Shown here: positions 17,478 to 25,571 of the stretch, piece after piece
How the letters are laid out: the number at the start of each line of letters is the position of its first letter
Position numbering within the stretch: the stretch's first letter is position 1
From: Oceanihabitans gracilariae
GTDB lineage: Bacteria; Bacteroidota; Bacteroidia; Flavobacteriales; Flavobacteriaceae
NCBI RefSeq assembly: GCF_042684485.1
Contig: NZ_JBHULM010000011.1
Coordinates: 62,001 to 126,000, forward strand
Direction of reading: 5' to 3'
Length of the DNA stretch: 64,000 bases
Program-made: the position numbers and the translations under genes
The notes under the pieces: generated by a model
Database searches by the model: none
Seen by the model: only the letters and a program-made list of their open reading frames with translations
What the model was told of the DNA's origin: nothing

Positions 17478-18260
17478 TTAGTCTTCTCTATTTTTTTCTT
17501 GAATTTTTCTAACAATAGAAGCGGCTACTTTTCTTGGTAAGATTCTTGGTAAGCTTGCAAGAAACTTATTAAAAACACCTGGAATTGCAACTGGTTTTCC
17601 TTTTAACATAGACTTATAACCATAAGCTGCTACTTCTTTTGCAGAAGCCATATTAAAGGTAATTTTATTTTCTTTAGCATTTTCTGAAACCGTTTCTTGA
17701 AAAGCTGTTTTTGTTGGTCCAGGACATAAAGCAGTAACCGTAACTCCTTTATCTTTTAACTCACATGCAATGGCTTCAGAAAAAGAAAGCATATACCCTT
17801 TTGAGGCATAATAAATAGACATTAATGGTCCTGGTTGAAATGCTGCCAATGAAGACATATTTAATATTTTACCAGAATTACGAGCAACCATACCTTTTAA
17901 AACTAGTTTAGTTAAATGGGTTGTGGTCATTACATGCACATGCAACATGGCAGATTCGCGTTGCCAATTGGTTTCATAAAAATTTCCAAACAAACCAAAA
18001 CCTGCATTATTTACAAGTACATCAATTGGAGTGTTATGAATATCATCCATAATTTCTTGGGCAATATTAGGAAGACTTAAATCTTTAGCTAGCGTAATGA
18101 CTTCTACTTTAAAATCACGTTCTAATTCGGTTTTAACTTTAGCTAGACTATCTGCGTTAATATCTACTAAAATTAATTTATAAGCATCTTTGGCTAACAA
18201 AAGGGTTAATTCATAGCCTAATCCTGATGCTGCTCCTGTTATTAATGCGGTTTTGGTCAT
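17478..18260 (-). CDS. Short-chain dehydrogenase/reductase (classical SDR)
   Basis: A 260-residue NAD(P)-dependent oxidoreductase with the cofactor motif TGAASGLG (residues 8-15), NNAG at 84-87, catalytic Ser in NMSSLAA (about 136-137) and Tyr150-x-x-x-Lys154. It has the normal classical SDR length and a complete active site. The C-terminal region (SMLKGKPVAIPGVFNKFLASLPRILPRK) resembles the DltE/YqjQ-like subgroup. The substrate cannot be told. It lies 18 bases downstream of the dehydrogenase at 18279 and is probably co-transcribed. Confidence 0.93.
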   Translation of the reverse strand: MTKTALITGAASGLGYELTLLLAKDAYKLILVDINADSLAKVKTELERDFKVEVITLAKDLSLPNIAQEIMDDIHNTPIDVLVNNAGFGLFGNFYETNWQRESAMLHVHVMTTTHLTKLVLKGMVARNSGKILNMSSLAAFQPGPLMSIYYASKGYMLSFSEAIACELKDKGVTVTALCPGPTKTAFQETVSENAKENKITFNMASAKEVAAYGYKSMLKGKPVAIPGVFNKFLASLPRILPRKVAASIVRKIQEKNRED

Positions 18261-18278
18261 GTGATGATGTAATGTAAA

Positions 18279-19481
18279 TTAATTTCCGTCTACATAATCC
18301 TGTAGGTAGGAATATCTTTCGGTAAGTTTTTTGTTTTGGGTTATTCTTGCTCGTTTTAATCTACCGCGTTTATCATTATTAAAAAATGCTGGAATTACGT
18401 GTTCTAAAAACATTTCTCCAAAACCTTCACTGGCATCTTTTGGTAGTTCGCAAGGTAAATTATCTACAGCCATAACGGTTATTGAATTTGGTGCATTAAA
18501 AGCTACTTCGGTTTCTGTTTTAGCATCATAACCATAAAAAGGATCTGCTATGGTAGATGCTCTTAACGTAGAAGCCACAGGACCATCTACATCACAAGAT
18601 ATATCTGCTACTAAATTAATACGGAAATCTGGCGATTTTGCATCTTCACGTGTAAATAAATAAGGTGCATTATTACCATAAAAATGTCCTGCAATAAAGA
18701 AATCTGTTTCTTTGGCATATGCCATAAAATTACTTTCATAACCAGAAGGGTCTTTATAAAAAGCCCACTTATCTCCTACTTTACCATCCTTGCGTTTTGC
18801 ATACTCCATAACATCTGCCATAACGTATACTGGCTCTGTAAATTCTGAAGTTAAATACAGTGCATCACTGATTTCTTTTATTTTTAAATGGTCTAGTATT
18901 TCTTTAGCACCAAGAGCTACTTTTCCTGTTCCTGTAAGTAATATTTTAATATTTGGTATGGTAATTTTATCTAACTCGGCTTTTACTGCTTCTAAATCTG
19001 GAAGGGTTTCAACTTTTGGTAAGTTAAATAAACCATCGCGTAAGCCTAGTGCTCTAAAGCCATTGTAGGCACCTACTAATCCTGCATAACGACCAAAACC
19101 TATAAGTCTTGCTCCACTTTGTTTTACAATGGTTTCGTGGTCATACATTTCGATGTTTTTTTCTAGCATGGCTAAAAGTAACTTACGATTGTATGGTTGC
19201 TTTTTTATGGTATGCGAAAAGTAAAAATACTTTTTATTAGCAACTAAATTTTCAATAGGTACTTCTTTTACTCCAATCATTACATCTGCATCAGACACAT
19301 CATCTGTTACCTCAAATCCTAATGCTTTGTATGCTTCATCTGGAAATACTCGAATATCACTTGATTCTACAACAAATTCTGCTTGTGGGTATTGTGCACG
19401 AGCTTCGGCTAGTTTTTCTGGTGAAAAAACAACACGTCTGTCTGGTGGATTTTTTCGTTCTTTGATGATTGCGAATTTCAT
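18279..19481 (-). CDS. Saccharopine/alanine dehydrogenase-like NAD(P)-dependent oxidoreductase
   Basis: A 400-residue protein of the alanine dehydrogenase/PNT-like fold used by yeast-type saccharopine dehydrogenase. The N-terminal MKFAIIKERKNPPDRRVVFSP matches the substrate domain opening (Lys-Glu-Arg-Lys-x-Pro, Arg-Arg-Val). A Rossmann glycine-rich loop ILLTGTGKVALGA lies near residue 181, and ADISCDVDGP near 290 is a family block. Flavobacteria carry this as a conserved single copy. Whether it makes or breaks saccharopine or uses another amino acid is not decided by sequence. Confidence 0.8.
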   Translation of the reverse strand: MKFAIIKERKNPPDRRVVFSPEKLAEARAQYPQAEFVVESSDIRVFPDEAYKALGFEVTDDVSDADVMIGVKEVPIENLVANKKYFYFSHTIKKQPYNRKLLLAMLEKNIEMYDHETIVKQSGARLIGFGRYAGLVGAYNGFRALGLRDGLFNLPKVETLPDLEAVKAELDKITIPNIKILLTGTGKVALGAKEILDHLKIKEISDALYLTSEFTEPVYVMADVMEYAKRKDGKVGDKWAFYKDPSGYESNFMAYAKETDFFIAGHFYGNNAPYLFTREDAKSPDFRINLVADISCDVDGPVASTLRASTIADPFYGYDAKTETEVAFNAPNSITVMAVDNLPCELPKDASEGFGEMFLEHVIPAFFNNDKRGRLKRARITQNKKLTERYSYLQDYVDGN

Positions 19482-19499
19482 TGAAAATTTATTTATTCA

Positions 19500-19517
19500 T
19501 TCTCACAAAAGTGGGAA
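19500..19517. repeat. Degenerate copy of the hairpin repeat
   Basis: TTCTCAC-AAAA-GTGGGAA, one mismatch, lies 18 bases upstream of the dehydrogenase start. It is related in size and stem-end sequence to the TTTCCGC hairpins of the trp region. Confidence 0.4.
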
Positions 19518-19614
19518 CCTTATTGTTAACTATTGCATTTATTTTCTCCACGTGTTCACGAATATTTGTCAGGAACGTATGGTTGGAATAATTTTTGCAC
19601 TAAAGTAATAGGAA

Positions 19615-19647
19615 TTGCAAGGTTATACAAACTTTTTAATAACTTTG
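19615..19647 (+). promoter_or_regulatory. Putative promoter reading toward ssrA
   Basis: TTG at 19615-19617 and TAACTTTG at 19640-19647 are separated by 22 bases and match the Bacteroidota -33/-7 pattern. The box is 165 bases before the mature tmRNA 5' end, with dispersed element copy B in between, so the precursor would be long. Confidence 0.45.
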
Positions 19648-19676
19648 CATTTGTAAACCGATGCTTTTTGTTTAGG

Positions 19677-19794
19677 TTTGCTCGCGTTAAGGATTGAGGC
19701 ATTGTTGAAGCTCTTTTTTGTTTTTCTCAAAAAAAAGCGACTGCCGAAAGCCTGACGCATTTTTGCCCTTAAAAGCAAAAATGGGTAACGCCCA
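19677..19794 (+). repeat. Dispersed ~100-bp intergenic element, copy B
   Basis: The head GCGTTAAGGATTGAGGC, the core TTGTTGAAGCTC, the blocks GCGACTGCCGAAAGCC and the tail GGGTAACGCCC follow the same order as copy A. Two hairpins are visible inside: GCTCTTTTTTG with CAAAAAAAAGC, and CATTTTTGC with GCAAAAATG. It lies between a promoter-like sequence and ssrA. Confidence 0.75.
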
Positions 19795-19812
19795 AATTAT
19801 CATTTTATAAAT

Positions 19813-20204
19813 GGGGTCGACTGGTTTTGACAGCGAGATTAATGAAATGGTAAGCACGTCGAGTAATGAAATTATACTCGTAAATACTTATTTCAAACTT
19901 TTTAAACGGCGAGAATAACTACGCTTTAGCTGCCTAATCTGAATTATAGTAAGATTAAGCCTCGTCCTACTAGGTAGGAGAGCTAAATGTCTCTTGAAAG
20001 CCTTGGTTAATGGCGTTCTGTATGAGGCATCGTAAATATTGACTATGATTGTGTAGCGCTTTGATGCACTTTCGAGATAAAGAAGATAAGTTGTAAATAG
20101 GTTGTCTTTAACCAGCTTACAATCGAAAACCCAAGAAAAGAATAAACGTGTAGAAAGCCCTTTGATTACTTGTTTGGACGAGAGTTCGATTCTCTCCGAC
20201 TCCA
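19813..20204 (+). ncRNA. ssrA: Transfer-messenger RNA (tmRNA)
   Basis: A one-piece tmRNA that rescues stalled ribosomes. The 5' end GGGGTCGACTGG pairs with CGACTCC at the 3' end to form the tRNA-like acceptor stem, and GAGAGTTCGATTCTCTC forms the T arm. The tag reading frame at 19908-19937 encodes GENNYALAA followed by TAA, the tag usual for Flavobacteriia. The bases after the discriminator read CAA rather than CCA, so CCA is probably added after transcription. A strong terminator follows. An antisense reading frame across this RNA is spurious. Confidence 0.97.
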
Positions 20205-20240
20205 CAATTAAGCCTAGCTTACTATTTAAATTAAAGAAAA

Positions 20241-20279
20241 AAAGCTCAACAAGTTATACTTGATTGAGCTTTGTTGTTT
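20241..20279 (+). terminator. Rho-independent terminator of ssrA
   Basis: AAAGCTCAA (20241-20249) pairs with TTGAGCTTT (20264-20272), followed by a T-rich run. On the other strand an A-rich lead-in makes it usable for the convergent LacI gene as well. Confidence 0.75.
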
Positions 20280-20326
20280 ACAGTTTAAAAATTATGTATC
20301 TTTTTTAGTTTTAGCAGGTATTTCCT

Positions 20327-21349
20327 TTAGGCTTTAAAAGAAGAATCTCTAATAACTATATTGCTTTTAATTTCTACAAATTTCGAAGTTATATTTTCTT
20401 CAGGATTATCTATTTCATCAATTAAATATTTCATAGCTGTTCTTCCTATTTTTTCTCCAGGCTGATCTACTGTTGTTAATTTGGGGTCAATAATGGTAGA
20501 GTAAGAAGAATTACTAAAACCAACTACGGCTATTTCTTCAGGTATTTTAATATTAAATTTTTTTAATGTTTTGATTACTCCAATTGCCGCACCATCTGTA
20601 ATAGCAAAAATAGCATCGGGCTTTTCTTTAGCACTCAATAAAACATTTGCCATTCGTTTACCTTCTTGCAGAGAGATGTCTTCTACAGTGATTATCATTT
20701 TAGGATCTACATCCATATTATGTTCTTTCAATGCTTTTAAATATCCTGAAAACCTTTTTTCAGAATTATAAGAATATTCCCCCTCTTTAATAATCGCAAT
20801 TCTAGTCTTACCAATATTTATTAAATGGTCTATAAGGTTATACGAAGCCTCTTCATCATTAATAGTAATTTGAGTACACGGAATTTTATTAGACACTTTA
20901 TCAAATAAAACGATCGGTAAATTATTAAGCGTGGCTAAAATATAATCTACATTTCTTGTTCTTTTAGTAAGGGAGGCTAAAATACCATCTACACCAAATT
21001 GTAGCATGGTATTAAACATTTCCTTTTGTTTTTCTACATTATTATTAGACTCAGAAATTATCACCCTATACCCCTTACTTTCTGCTTCTTCAAGTGCTCC
21101 TCGCACGATGGTTGTTGTAAAATAATGGGTAATATTTGGCACAATAACTCCTATAATGTTTGTTTTATGTTGTCTAAACCCTTTAGCAAAAATATTTGGA
21201 ACATAATTTAATTTTGCAGCTAATTTCTGAACCTTATCCTTTGTTTCCAAACTAATATCTGGATGGTCATTCAAAGCTCTAGAAACCGTTGAAATGGATA
21301 CATTTAATGCCTTTGCTAGTTGTTTTAATGTAGTAACTTCTTTTTTCAT
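20327..21349 (-). CDS. LacI-family transcriptional regulator
   Basis: 340 residues from the ATG at 21349. A start 45 bases further upstream would begin inside the operator and add a non-homologous tail. The N-terminal LacI helix-turn-helix is TLKQLAKALNVSISTVSRALNDHPDIS, with hinge helix VPNIFAKGFR, and the rest is a periplasmic-binding-protein-like sensor (about residues 60-330). The start lies 11 bases from the 32-base palindrome at 21361-21392, so it likely represses itself and the divergent receptor gene. The ligand is probably a product or intermediate of the locus. Confidence 0.95.
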   Translation of the reverse strand: MKKEVTTLKQLAKALNVSISTVSRALNDHPDISLETKDKVQKLAAKLNYVPNIFAKGFRQHKTNIIGVIVPNITHYFTTTIVRGALEEAESKGYRVIISESNNNVEKQKEMFNTMLQFGVDGILASLTKRTRNVDYILATLNNLPIVLFDKVSNKIPCTQITINDEEASYNLIDHLINIGKTRIAIIKEGEYSYNSEKRFSGYLKALKEHNMDVDPKMIITVEDISLQEGKRMANVLLSAKEKPDAIFAITDGAAIGVIKTLKKFNIKIPEEIAVVGFSNSSYSTIIDPKLTTVDQPGEKIGRTAMKYLIDEIDNPEENITSKFVEIKSNIVIRDSSFKA

Positions 21350-21360
21350 AAATAATATTT

Positions 21361-21392
21361 GTATGCAAACGTTCCCGCAATCGTTTGCATAC
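21361..21392. promoter_or_regulatory. LacI-type operator, 11-bp arms with 10-bp spacer
   Basis: GTATGCAAACG at 21361-21371 and its exact reverse complement CGTTTGCATAC at 21382-21392. The half-site GCAAACG is typical of LacI-family recognition, but here the arms are 10 bp apart instead of meeting at a central CG. It lies between the divergent regulator and receptor genes. Confidence 0.8.
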
Positions 21393-21469
21393 AAATATCG
21401 TACTTTTTTAGATGCAAATTTGTTTATTTCTAATTTATATTAGCATTAAATTAACTAATTCGCAAAACA

Positions 21470-24145
21470 ATGAAACAATTATCCTTTACAGTATTGCTTA
21501 TATTTAGCGTTACTTTAATGTTCTCACAAACAAAAATTTCAGGAACCATTACAGATCAATCTGGAATACCTATTCCTGGAGCTAATATTTTTATACCAGA
21601 AAGTGACTCTGGAACAACTTCAGATTTTGATGGAAATTTTCTATTCACAACGAACCTTACAGGTACGCAAGTAATACAAATATCTTATGTAGGGTATGAA
21701 ACCTATAGTGAAATGGTAAACCTAGATGGAACTCCAATAAAATTAAACAAATCATTAAAAGAAGGCAGTAACGCATTAGACGAAGTAGTACTTACTGCCT
21801 CTTCAACGTTTCGATCTCAAAAAGAGACACCAATGTCTATTAGTTCAATAAAACAAAAGGAAATAACGAAACTCTCGGCCAATAGTCAAGCAGATATAAT
21901 TAGAAGTATTCCTGGTATTACTGCAGAAGGTGGTGGTGGTGAAACGGCTTCAAATATATTTGTTAGAGGTTTACCGTCTGGTGGTCAATATGTATTTAAC
22001 CCTTTACAATATGATGGAATGCCATTAATGAGTACCTTCGGATTAAACTCCTCTGCTCATGATGTTTATGCTAGACCAGATATTGGTTTTAAAGGTGTAG
22101 AATTTGTTCGTGGTGGTGCTGCCGTTTTATATGGTGCGGGATCTGTAGCGGGTATTATTAATTATACCAGTAAAACAGGAGATTCAAATGCAGAAAATAT
22201 TATTAATGTAGAATGGGCAGACCAAGGGCGTATAAAAACAGATTTTTATACTGGTGGTAAACTAGGTGGTGAGGACTCTAACACTTACTATGCCCTTACC
22301 GGTTTTGTAAGAAAAGACGATGGACCAATTGAAACGGGAATGCCTTCAAAAGGAGTGCAATTTAGAGCGAACATAAAAAAGAAATTTGAAAATGGTTCTT
22401 TTACGGTACATGGTCAGTTTATAAATGATAGAGCACAATTCTTTATGCCATTACCTTTAGATGGAGACCGAAAAAGAATCGAGGGAAATGATGGTGAAGC
22501 TGTATCTCAATTATTATCTGGTGAATTAGCAAACACTTCCTTTTTAACTCCGGGTGGTGTTTATGAAAGTCCGATAGAAGATGGTGTTTATACTAGTGGT
22601 GGTTATATTATGGCAGATTTTAACTATAACTTATCTGATGATTTAAAATTTAAGTCTAAAATAAAATACGCCAATTACAAACACAATTTTGCCTTATATG
22701 TTGGTGGTAATGGTGACAATAGCAACCCTATTACTTTAGATGAATATGTAGCTAATATTGCTCCTGGAAACTTAGGCTTTCAAGCACAATATCAAGGTTC
22801 AGCTAGTGAAATTAACGGAAACGACTTAGTAATAGACAATTTACACATTGACAGACTAAGACCAATGACCGATTATTCTGGAGAGGCATCGCTAACTAAA
22901 AAATTAGAAACATCTTCTGGAACACATAATATTACAGCTGGTACATATTTAGCAAGAACCGAAGCGGAAGATGTAAACTACCAATATAGAGTATTATCTG
23001 AATTTAACAACAACCCTAAATTAGTAAACCTTAGCTATACAGCTGCAGACGGAAGTGATGTAATTTTTTCTCAAGGTGGTTTATACAACAGAATAGGAAT
23101 GACATCTAATAATTATTTATCTCAGAACAAAACAGCATTTTATTTAACAGATGAAATGGTTTTCGATAAATGGCGTTTTGATGTTGGTTTTAGAGTTGAA
23201 AATACAGAAGGTACTTTTAGTAAAGGAAATATTGTAGAAAGCCAAGTGTATAATGATCCTTCTTTGACAGCAGAATTAGCCAATGTAAATTATGCTGATG
23301 GAAGCTTTACAAGAGCAAATGTAAGTGCAACAGATTGGGCCCTTTCATTAGCCGGTTTGTATAACTTAAATGAAACAGTGAATTTATATGCTAACTTTTC
23401 TAAAGGTTTTTTCTTTCCACAAATTAGAGGTTTTGCCCCTATTGCAACCGGTGTAACAGGAAGCAAATACGACTCTGAAAAGATTATTCAGTTTGAAGTA
23501 GGTACTAAAGTAGGAACAGAAAAAATCAAAGGTTCTTTGGCTGCTTACTATGTAGGATTAACCGATAGAATTAAAATAGACCAAGGTTTTGTTAGCGGTA
23601 CCTTAGTAGATTTAACAAGATCAGAACAAAGCACAAGAACCGTAGGTTTAGAAGCTAATTTTGATTATGCTTTTGCCAAAAACTTAAACCTTAGAGGGAC
23701 AGCAACTTACCAAGATCATGAAATTACTAAAAACGAAATTACTAACTTAACAGATAACACCACAACTACAGAAAATGAGGGAAACGAACTATCAAGACAA
23801 CCTAACTTTTTAGGTAGCCTTGGAGTATATTTTGATAACAATCAATTTGACGCCTTATTTTCTTTTAACCATACCGGTAGCAAATTTGCTGCAGATAACA
23901 ATACCGTAGAATTAGATGCAATTACTATAGCACGTCTAGGGGCTGGATATACGTTTAAAATGGGTGAAAATGTAGATAATGATGATACTGTAAGAATAGG
24001 GTTCTCTATATTTAATTTATTTGATGATGAGGGCGTAACAGAAGGTGACCCTAGAAATGTAAATCAAGCTGGAGATGCTGAGTTTTTCTACGGAAGACCA
24101 ATTTTACCAAGAAGATTTTTCTTGACAGCAACATTCAACTTTTAA
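21470..24145 (+). CDS. TonB-dependent outer-membrane receptor with CarboxypepD_reg-like domain
   Basis: 891 residues. A signal peptide (about 1-20) is followed by a carboxypeptidase-regulatory-like domain (about 22-105, SGTITDQSGIPIPGANIF), a TonB plug (about 110-240, with MSISSIKQ...DIIRSIPGI and the block RPDIGFKGVEFVRGG) and a 22-strand barrel ending in RFFLTATFNF. No SusD partner follows, so it is a stand-alone importer of the CirA/FecA style rather than a SusCD pair. Its place after the LacI operator and before the hydrolase marks it as the outer-membrane entry of this catabolic locus. Confidence 0.94.
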   Translation: MKQLSFTVLLIFSVTLMFSQTKISGTITDQSGIPIPGANIFIPESDSGTTSDFDGNFLFTTNLTGTQVIQISYVGYETYSEMVNLDGTPIKLNKSLKEGSNALDEVVLTASSTFRSQKETPMSISSIKQKEITKLSANSQADIIRSIPGITAEGGGGETASNIFVRGLPSGGQYVFNPLQYDGMPLMSTFGLNSSAHDVYARPDIGFKGVEFVRGGAAVLYGAGSVAGIINYTSKTGDSNAENIINVEWADQGRIKTDFYTGGKLGGEDSNTYYALTGFVRKDDGPIETGMPSKGVQFRANIKKKFENGSFTVHGQFINDRAQFFMPLPLDGDRKRIEGNDGEAVSQLLSGELANTSFLTPGGVYESPIEDGVYTSGGYIMADFNYNLSDDLKFKSKIKYANYKHNFALYVGGNGDNSNPITLDEYVANIAPGNLGFQAQYQGSASEINGNDLVIDNLHIDRLRPMTDYSGEASLTKKLETSSGTHNITAGTYLARTEAEDVNYQYRVLSEFNNNPKLVNLSYTAADGSDVIFSQGGLYNRIGMTSNNYLSQNKTAFYLTDEMVFDKWRFDVGFRVENTEGTFSKGNIVESQVYNDPSLTAELANVNYADGSFTRANVSATDWALSLAGLYNLNETVNLYANFSKGFFFPQIRGFAPIATGVTGSKYDSEKIIQFEVGTKVGTEKIKGSLAAYYVGLTDRIKIDQGFVSGTLVDLTRSEQSTRTVGLEANFDYAFAKNLNLRGTATYQDHEITKNEITNLTDNTTTTENEGNELSRQPNFLGSLGVYFDNNQFDALFSFNHTGSKFAADNNTVELDAITIARLGAGYTFKMGENVDNDDTVRIGFSIFNLFDDEGVTEGDPRNVNQAGDAEFFYGRPILPRRFFLTATFNF

Positions 24146-24167
24146 TTCAAAATTATATAATTAGTCT

Positions 24168-24208
24168 AGCAAGGCATCACTTTCAGTGAAAGAAAGTGAT
24201 GCCTTGCT
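24168..24208 (+). terminator. Strong 17-bp hairpin between receptor and hydrolase genes
   Basis: The stem runs 24168-24184 against 24192-24208 with a 7-base loop and no mismatch. No T-run follows, so it may protect the receptor mRNA 3' end or partially stop transcription, lowering expression of the downstream enzymes relative to the receptor. Confidence 0.65.
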
Positions 24209-24244
24209 TATCCACACTACAAAAACAAAAAAAATAAAGCTTAA

Positions 24245-25549
24245 ATGAAAGACTTACAACAAAACGCCATTGCAGTTTTAAATAAAAACTGGAAAGACAA
24301 ATTTAGTATCCCCTGTGACAAGTTATACCCTTTTCAATGGTTCTGGGATTCTGGACTAATTGCCATTGGGTTTGCGCATTTTGACATGCCTAAAGCCGAA
24401 AAGGAAATAGAAACCCTTTTAGATGCACAATGGAGTAACGGTTTTATACCTCATATTATTTTTCACACAGATACAGATACTTATTTTCCTGGGCCAGATT
24501 TTCATCGTTCGAATTTACATCCAGATTCTTCAAAAAAATTCAAATCCACAGGGATGACACAACCACCCGTTACCGGATTTGTGTTACAAGATTTATATAG
24601 AATAAGCAAAGACAAAAAAGCAACCTTAGGTTTTATTGAATCCCTAATTGATAAGGTGTATAAAAACCATGAGTACTTTTATACCCAACGTGACCCTCAA
24701 AATGAAGGTTTAGTTTACATTTACCACAACTGGGAATCTGGTACAGATAACTCCCCTATATGGGATGATATTTGGGATACCATGAACCCACCAGATTACA
24801 CTTTTGAAAGACGAGACACAACACATGTAGATGCGTCAGAACGACCATCAAAAAGAGAATACGATCATTATTTACACATCATTGAAATTGCCAAACAGAA
24901 CAATTATAATGATGAAAAAATTGCCGAACTATCGCCTTTTTTAGTACAAGACCCTTTGTTTAACACCGTACTTCTAAAATCAAACCAAAGCTTAATAGAC
25001 TTATATGGTATGATTGGAAATAATGAAGACAAAATTGAACAACTTAAAAAATGGCAGGAAAAAGGTACGGCAGCCGTTAACAGCAAACTTTATGATGCAG
25101 AACTAGGCGTTTACATACATTATGATTTACGAAATGAAAAACCATTAAGACACATATCATCCTCTTCATTTACACCACTTTTTGCTAACTTACCAAGTGA
25201 AACCCAAGCAAAAAAAATGGTAGATGTCATGATGGAAAAGTTTGGTAACCCCGATCAATATCTATGTGCTTCTTTTGATCCTACAAGTGATAGATTTAAC
25301 CCGAAAAAATACTGGAGAGGTCCAGTGTGGATCAACTTAAATTGGTTTCTTTATTATGGTTTACAACAAAATGGATTTAAAGATATAGCTAAAAGAATGA
25401 AACAAGACACCCTTGAAATCATTAAAAAAAATGGTTTTTATGAATATTTCGATCCTAGAAAAGAAGAACACAAAAATGGTAAAGCAGGTTATGGAGGTTA
25501 CAATTTCTCCTGGAGCGCAGCACTGTTTATAGATTTATTAAACGAATAA
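24245..25549 (+). CDS. GH63-type glycosidase, probable mannosylglycerate/glucosylglycerate hydrolase
   Basis: 434 residues of an (alpha/alpha)6-barrel inverting glycosidase with no signal peptide, so the substrate is split in the cytoplasm. QWFWDSG (31-37), GFIPHI (66-71), WRGPVWINLNWFLYYG and FSWSAAL are blocks of the GH63/GH37-like clan. The candidate acid Asp168 (in GTDNS) and base Glu400 (in YEYFDP) sit almost exactly where I recall Thermus mannosylglycerate hydrolase having its catalytic pair (Asp167, Glu402). Together with the glycerate kinase two genes on, this points to glycerate-releasing activity on mannosyl- or glucosylglycerate. Confidence 0.8.
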   Translation: MKDLQQNAIAVLNKNWKDKFSIPCDKLYPFQWFWDSGLIAIGFAHFDMPKAEKEIETLLDAQWSNGFIPHIIFHTDTDTYFPGPDFHRSNLHPDSSKKFKSTGMTQPPVTGFVLQDLYRISKDKKATLGFIESLIDKVYKNHEYFYTQRDPQNEGLVYIYHNWESGTDNSPIWDDIWDTMNPPDYTFERRDTTHVDASERPSKREYDHYLHIIEIAKQNNYNDEKIAELSPFLVQDPLFNTVLLKSNQSLIDLYGMIGNNEDKIEQLKKWQEKGTAAVNSKLYDAELGVYIHYDLRNEKPLRHISSSSFTPLFANLPSETQAKKMVDVMMEKFGNPDQYLCASFDPTSDRFNPKKYWRGPVWINLNWFLYYGLQQNGFKDIAKRMKQDTLEIIKKNGFYEYFDPRKEEHKNGKAGYGGYNFSWSAALFIDLLNE

Positions 25550-25571
25550 ATAACCTACTACTTGCAAAACC

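Noticed and set aside
19888..20205. A 105-codon open frame antisense to ssrA
   Set aside because: It lies wholly across a well-defined tmRNA with acceptor stem, T arm and tag; the frame has no protein-like composition.
19813..20300. ssrA as an attachment site of a genomic island
   Set aside because: tmRNA genes are frequent integration targets, but no integrase, no repeated 3' end of ssrA and no mobility genes were seen in the following 40 kb.
21350..21394. Upstream ATG extension of the LacI gene (15 extra codons)
   Set aside because: The extension is read from the operator palindrome itself and does not resemble a LacI N-terminus, which begins at the second Met.
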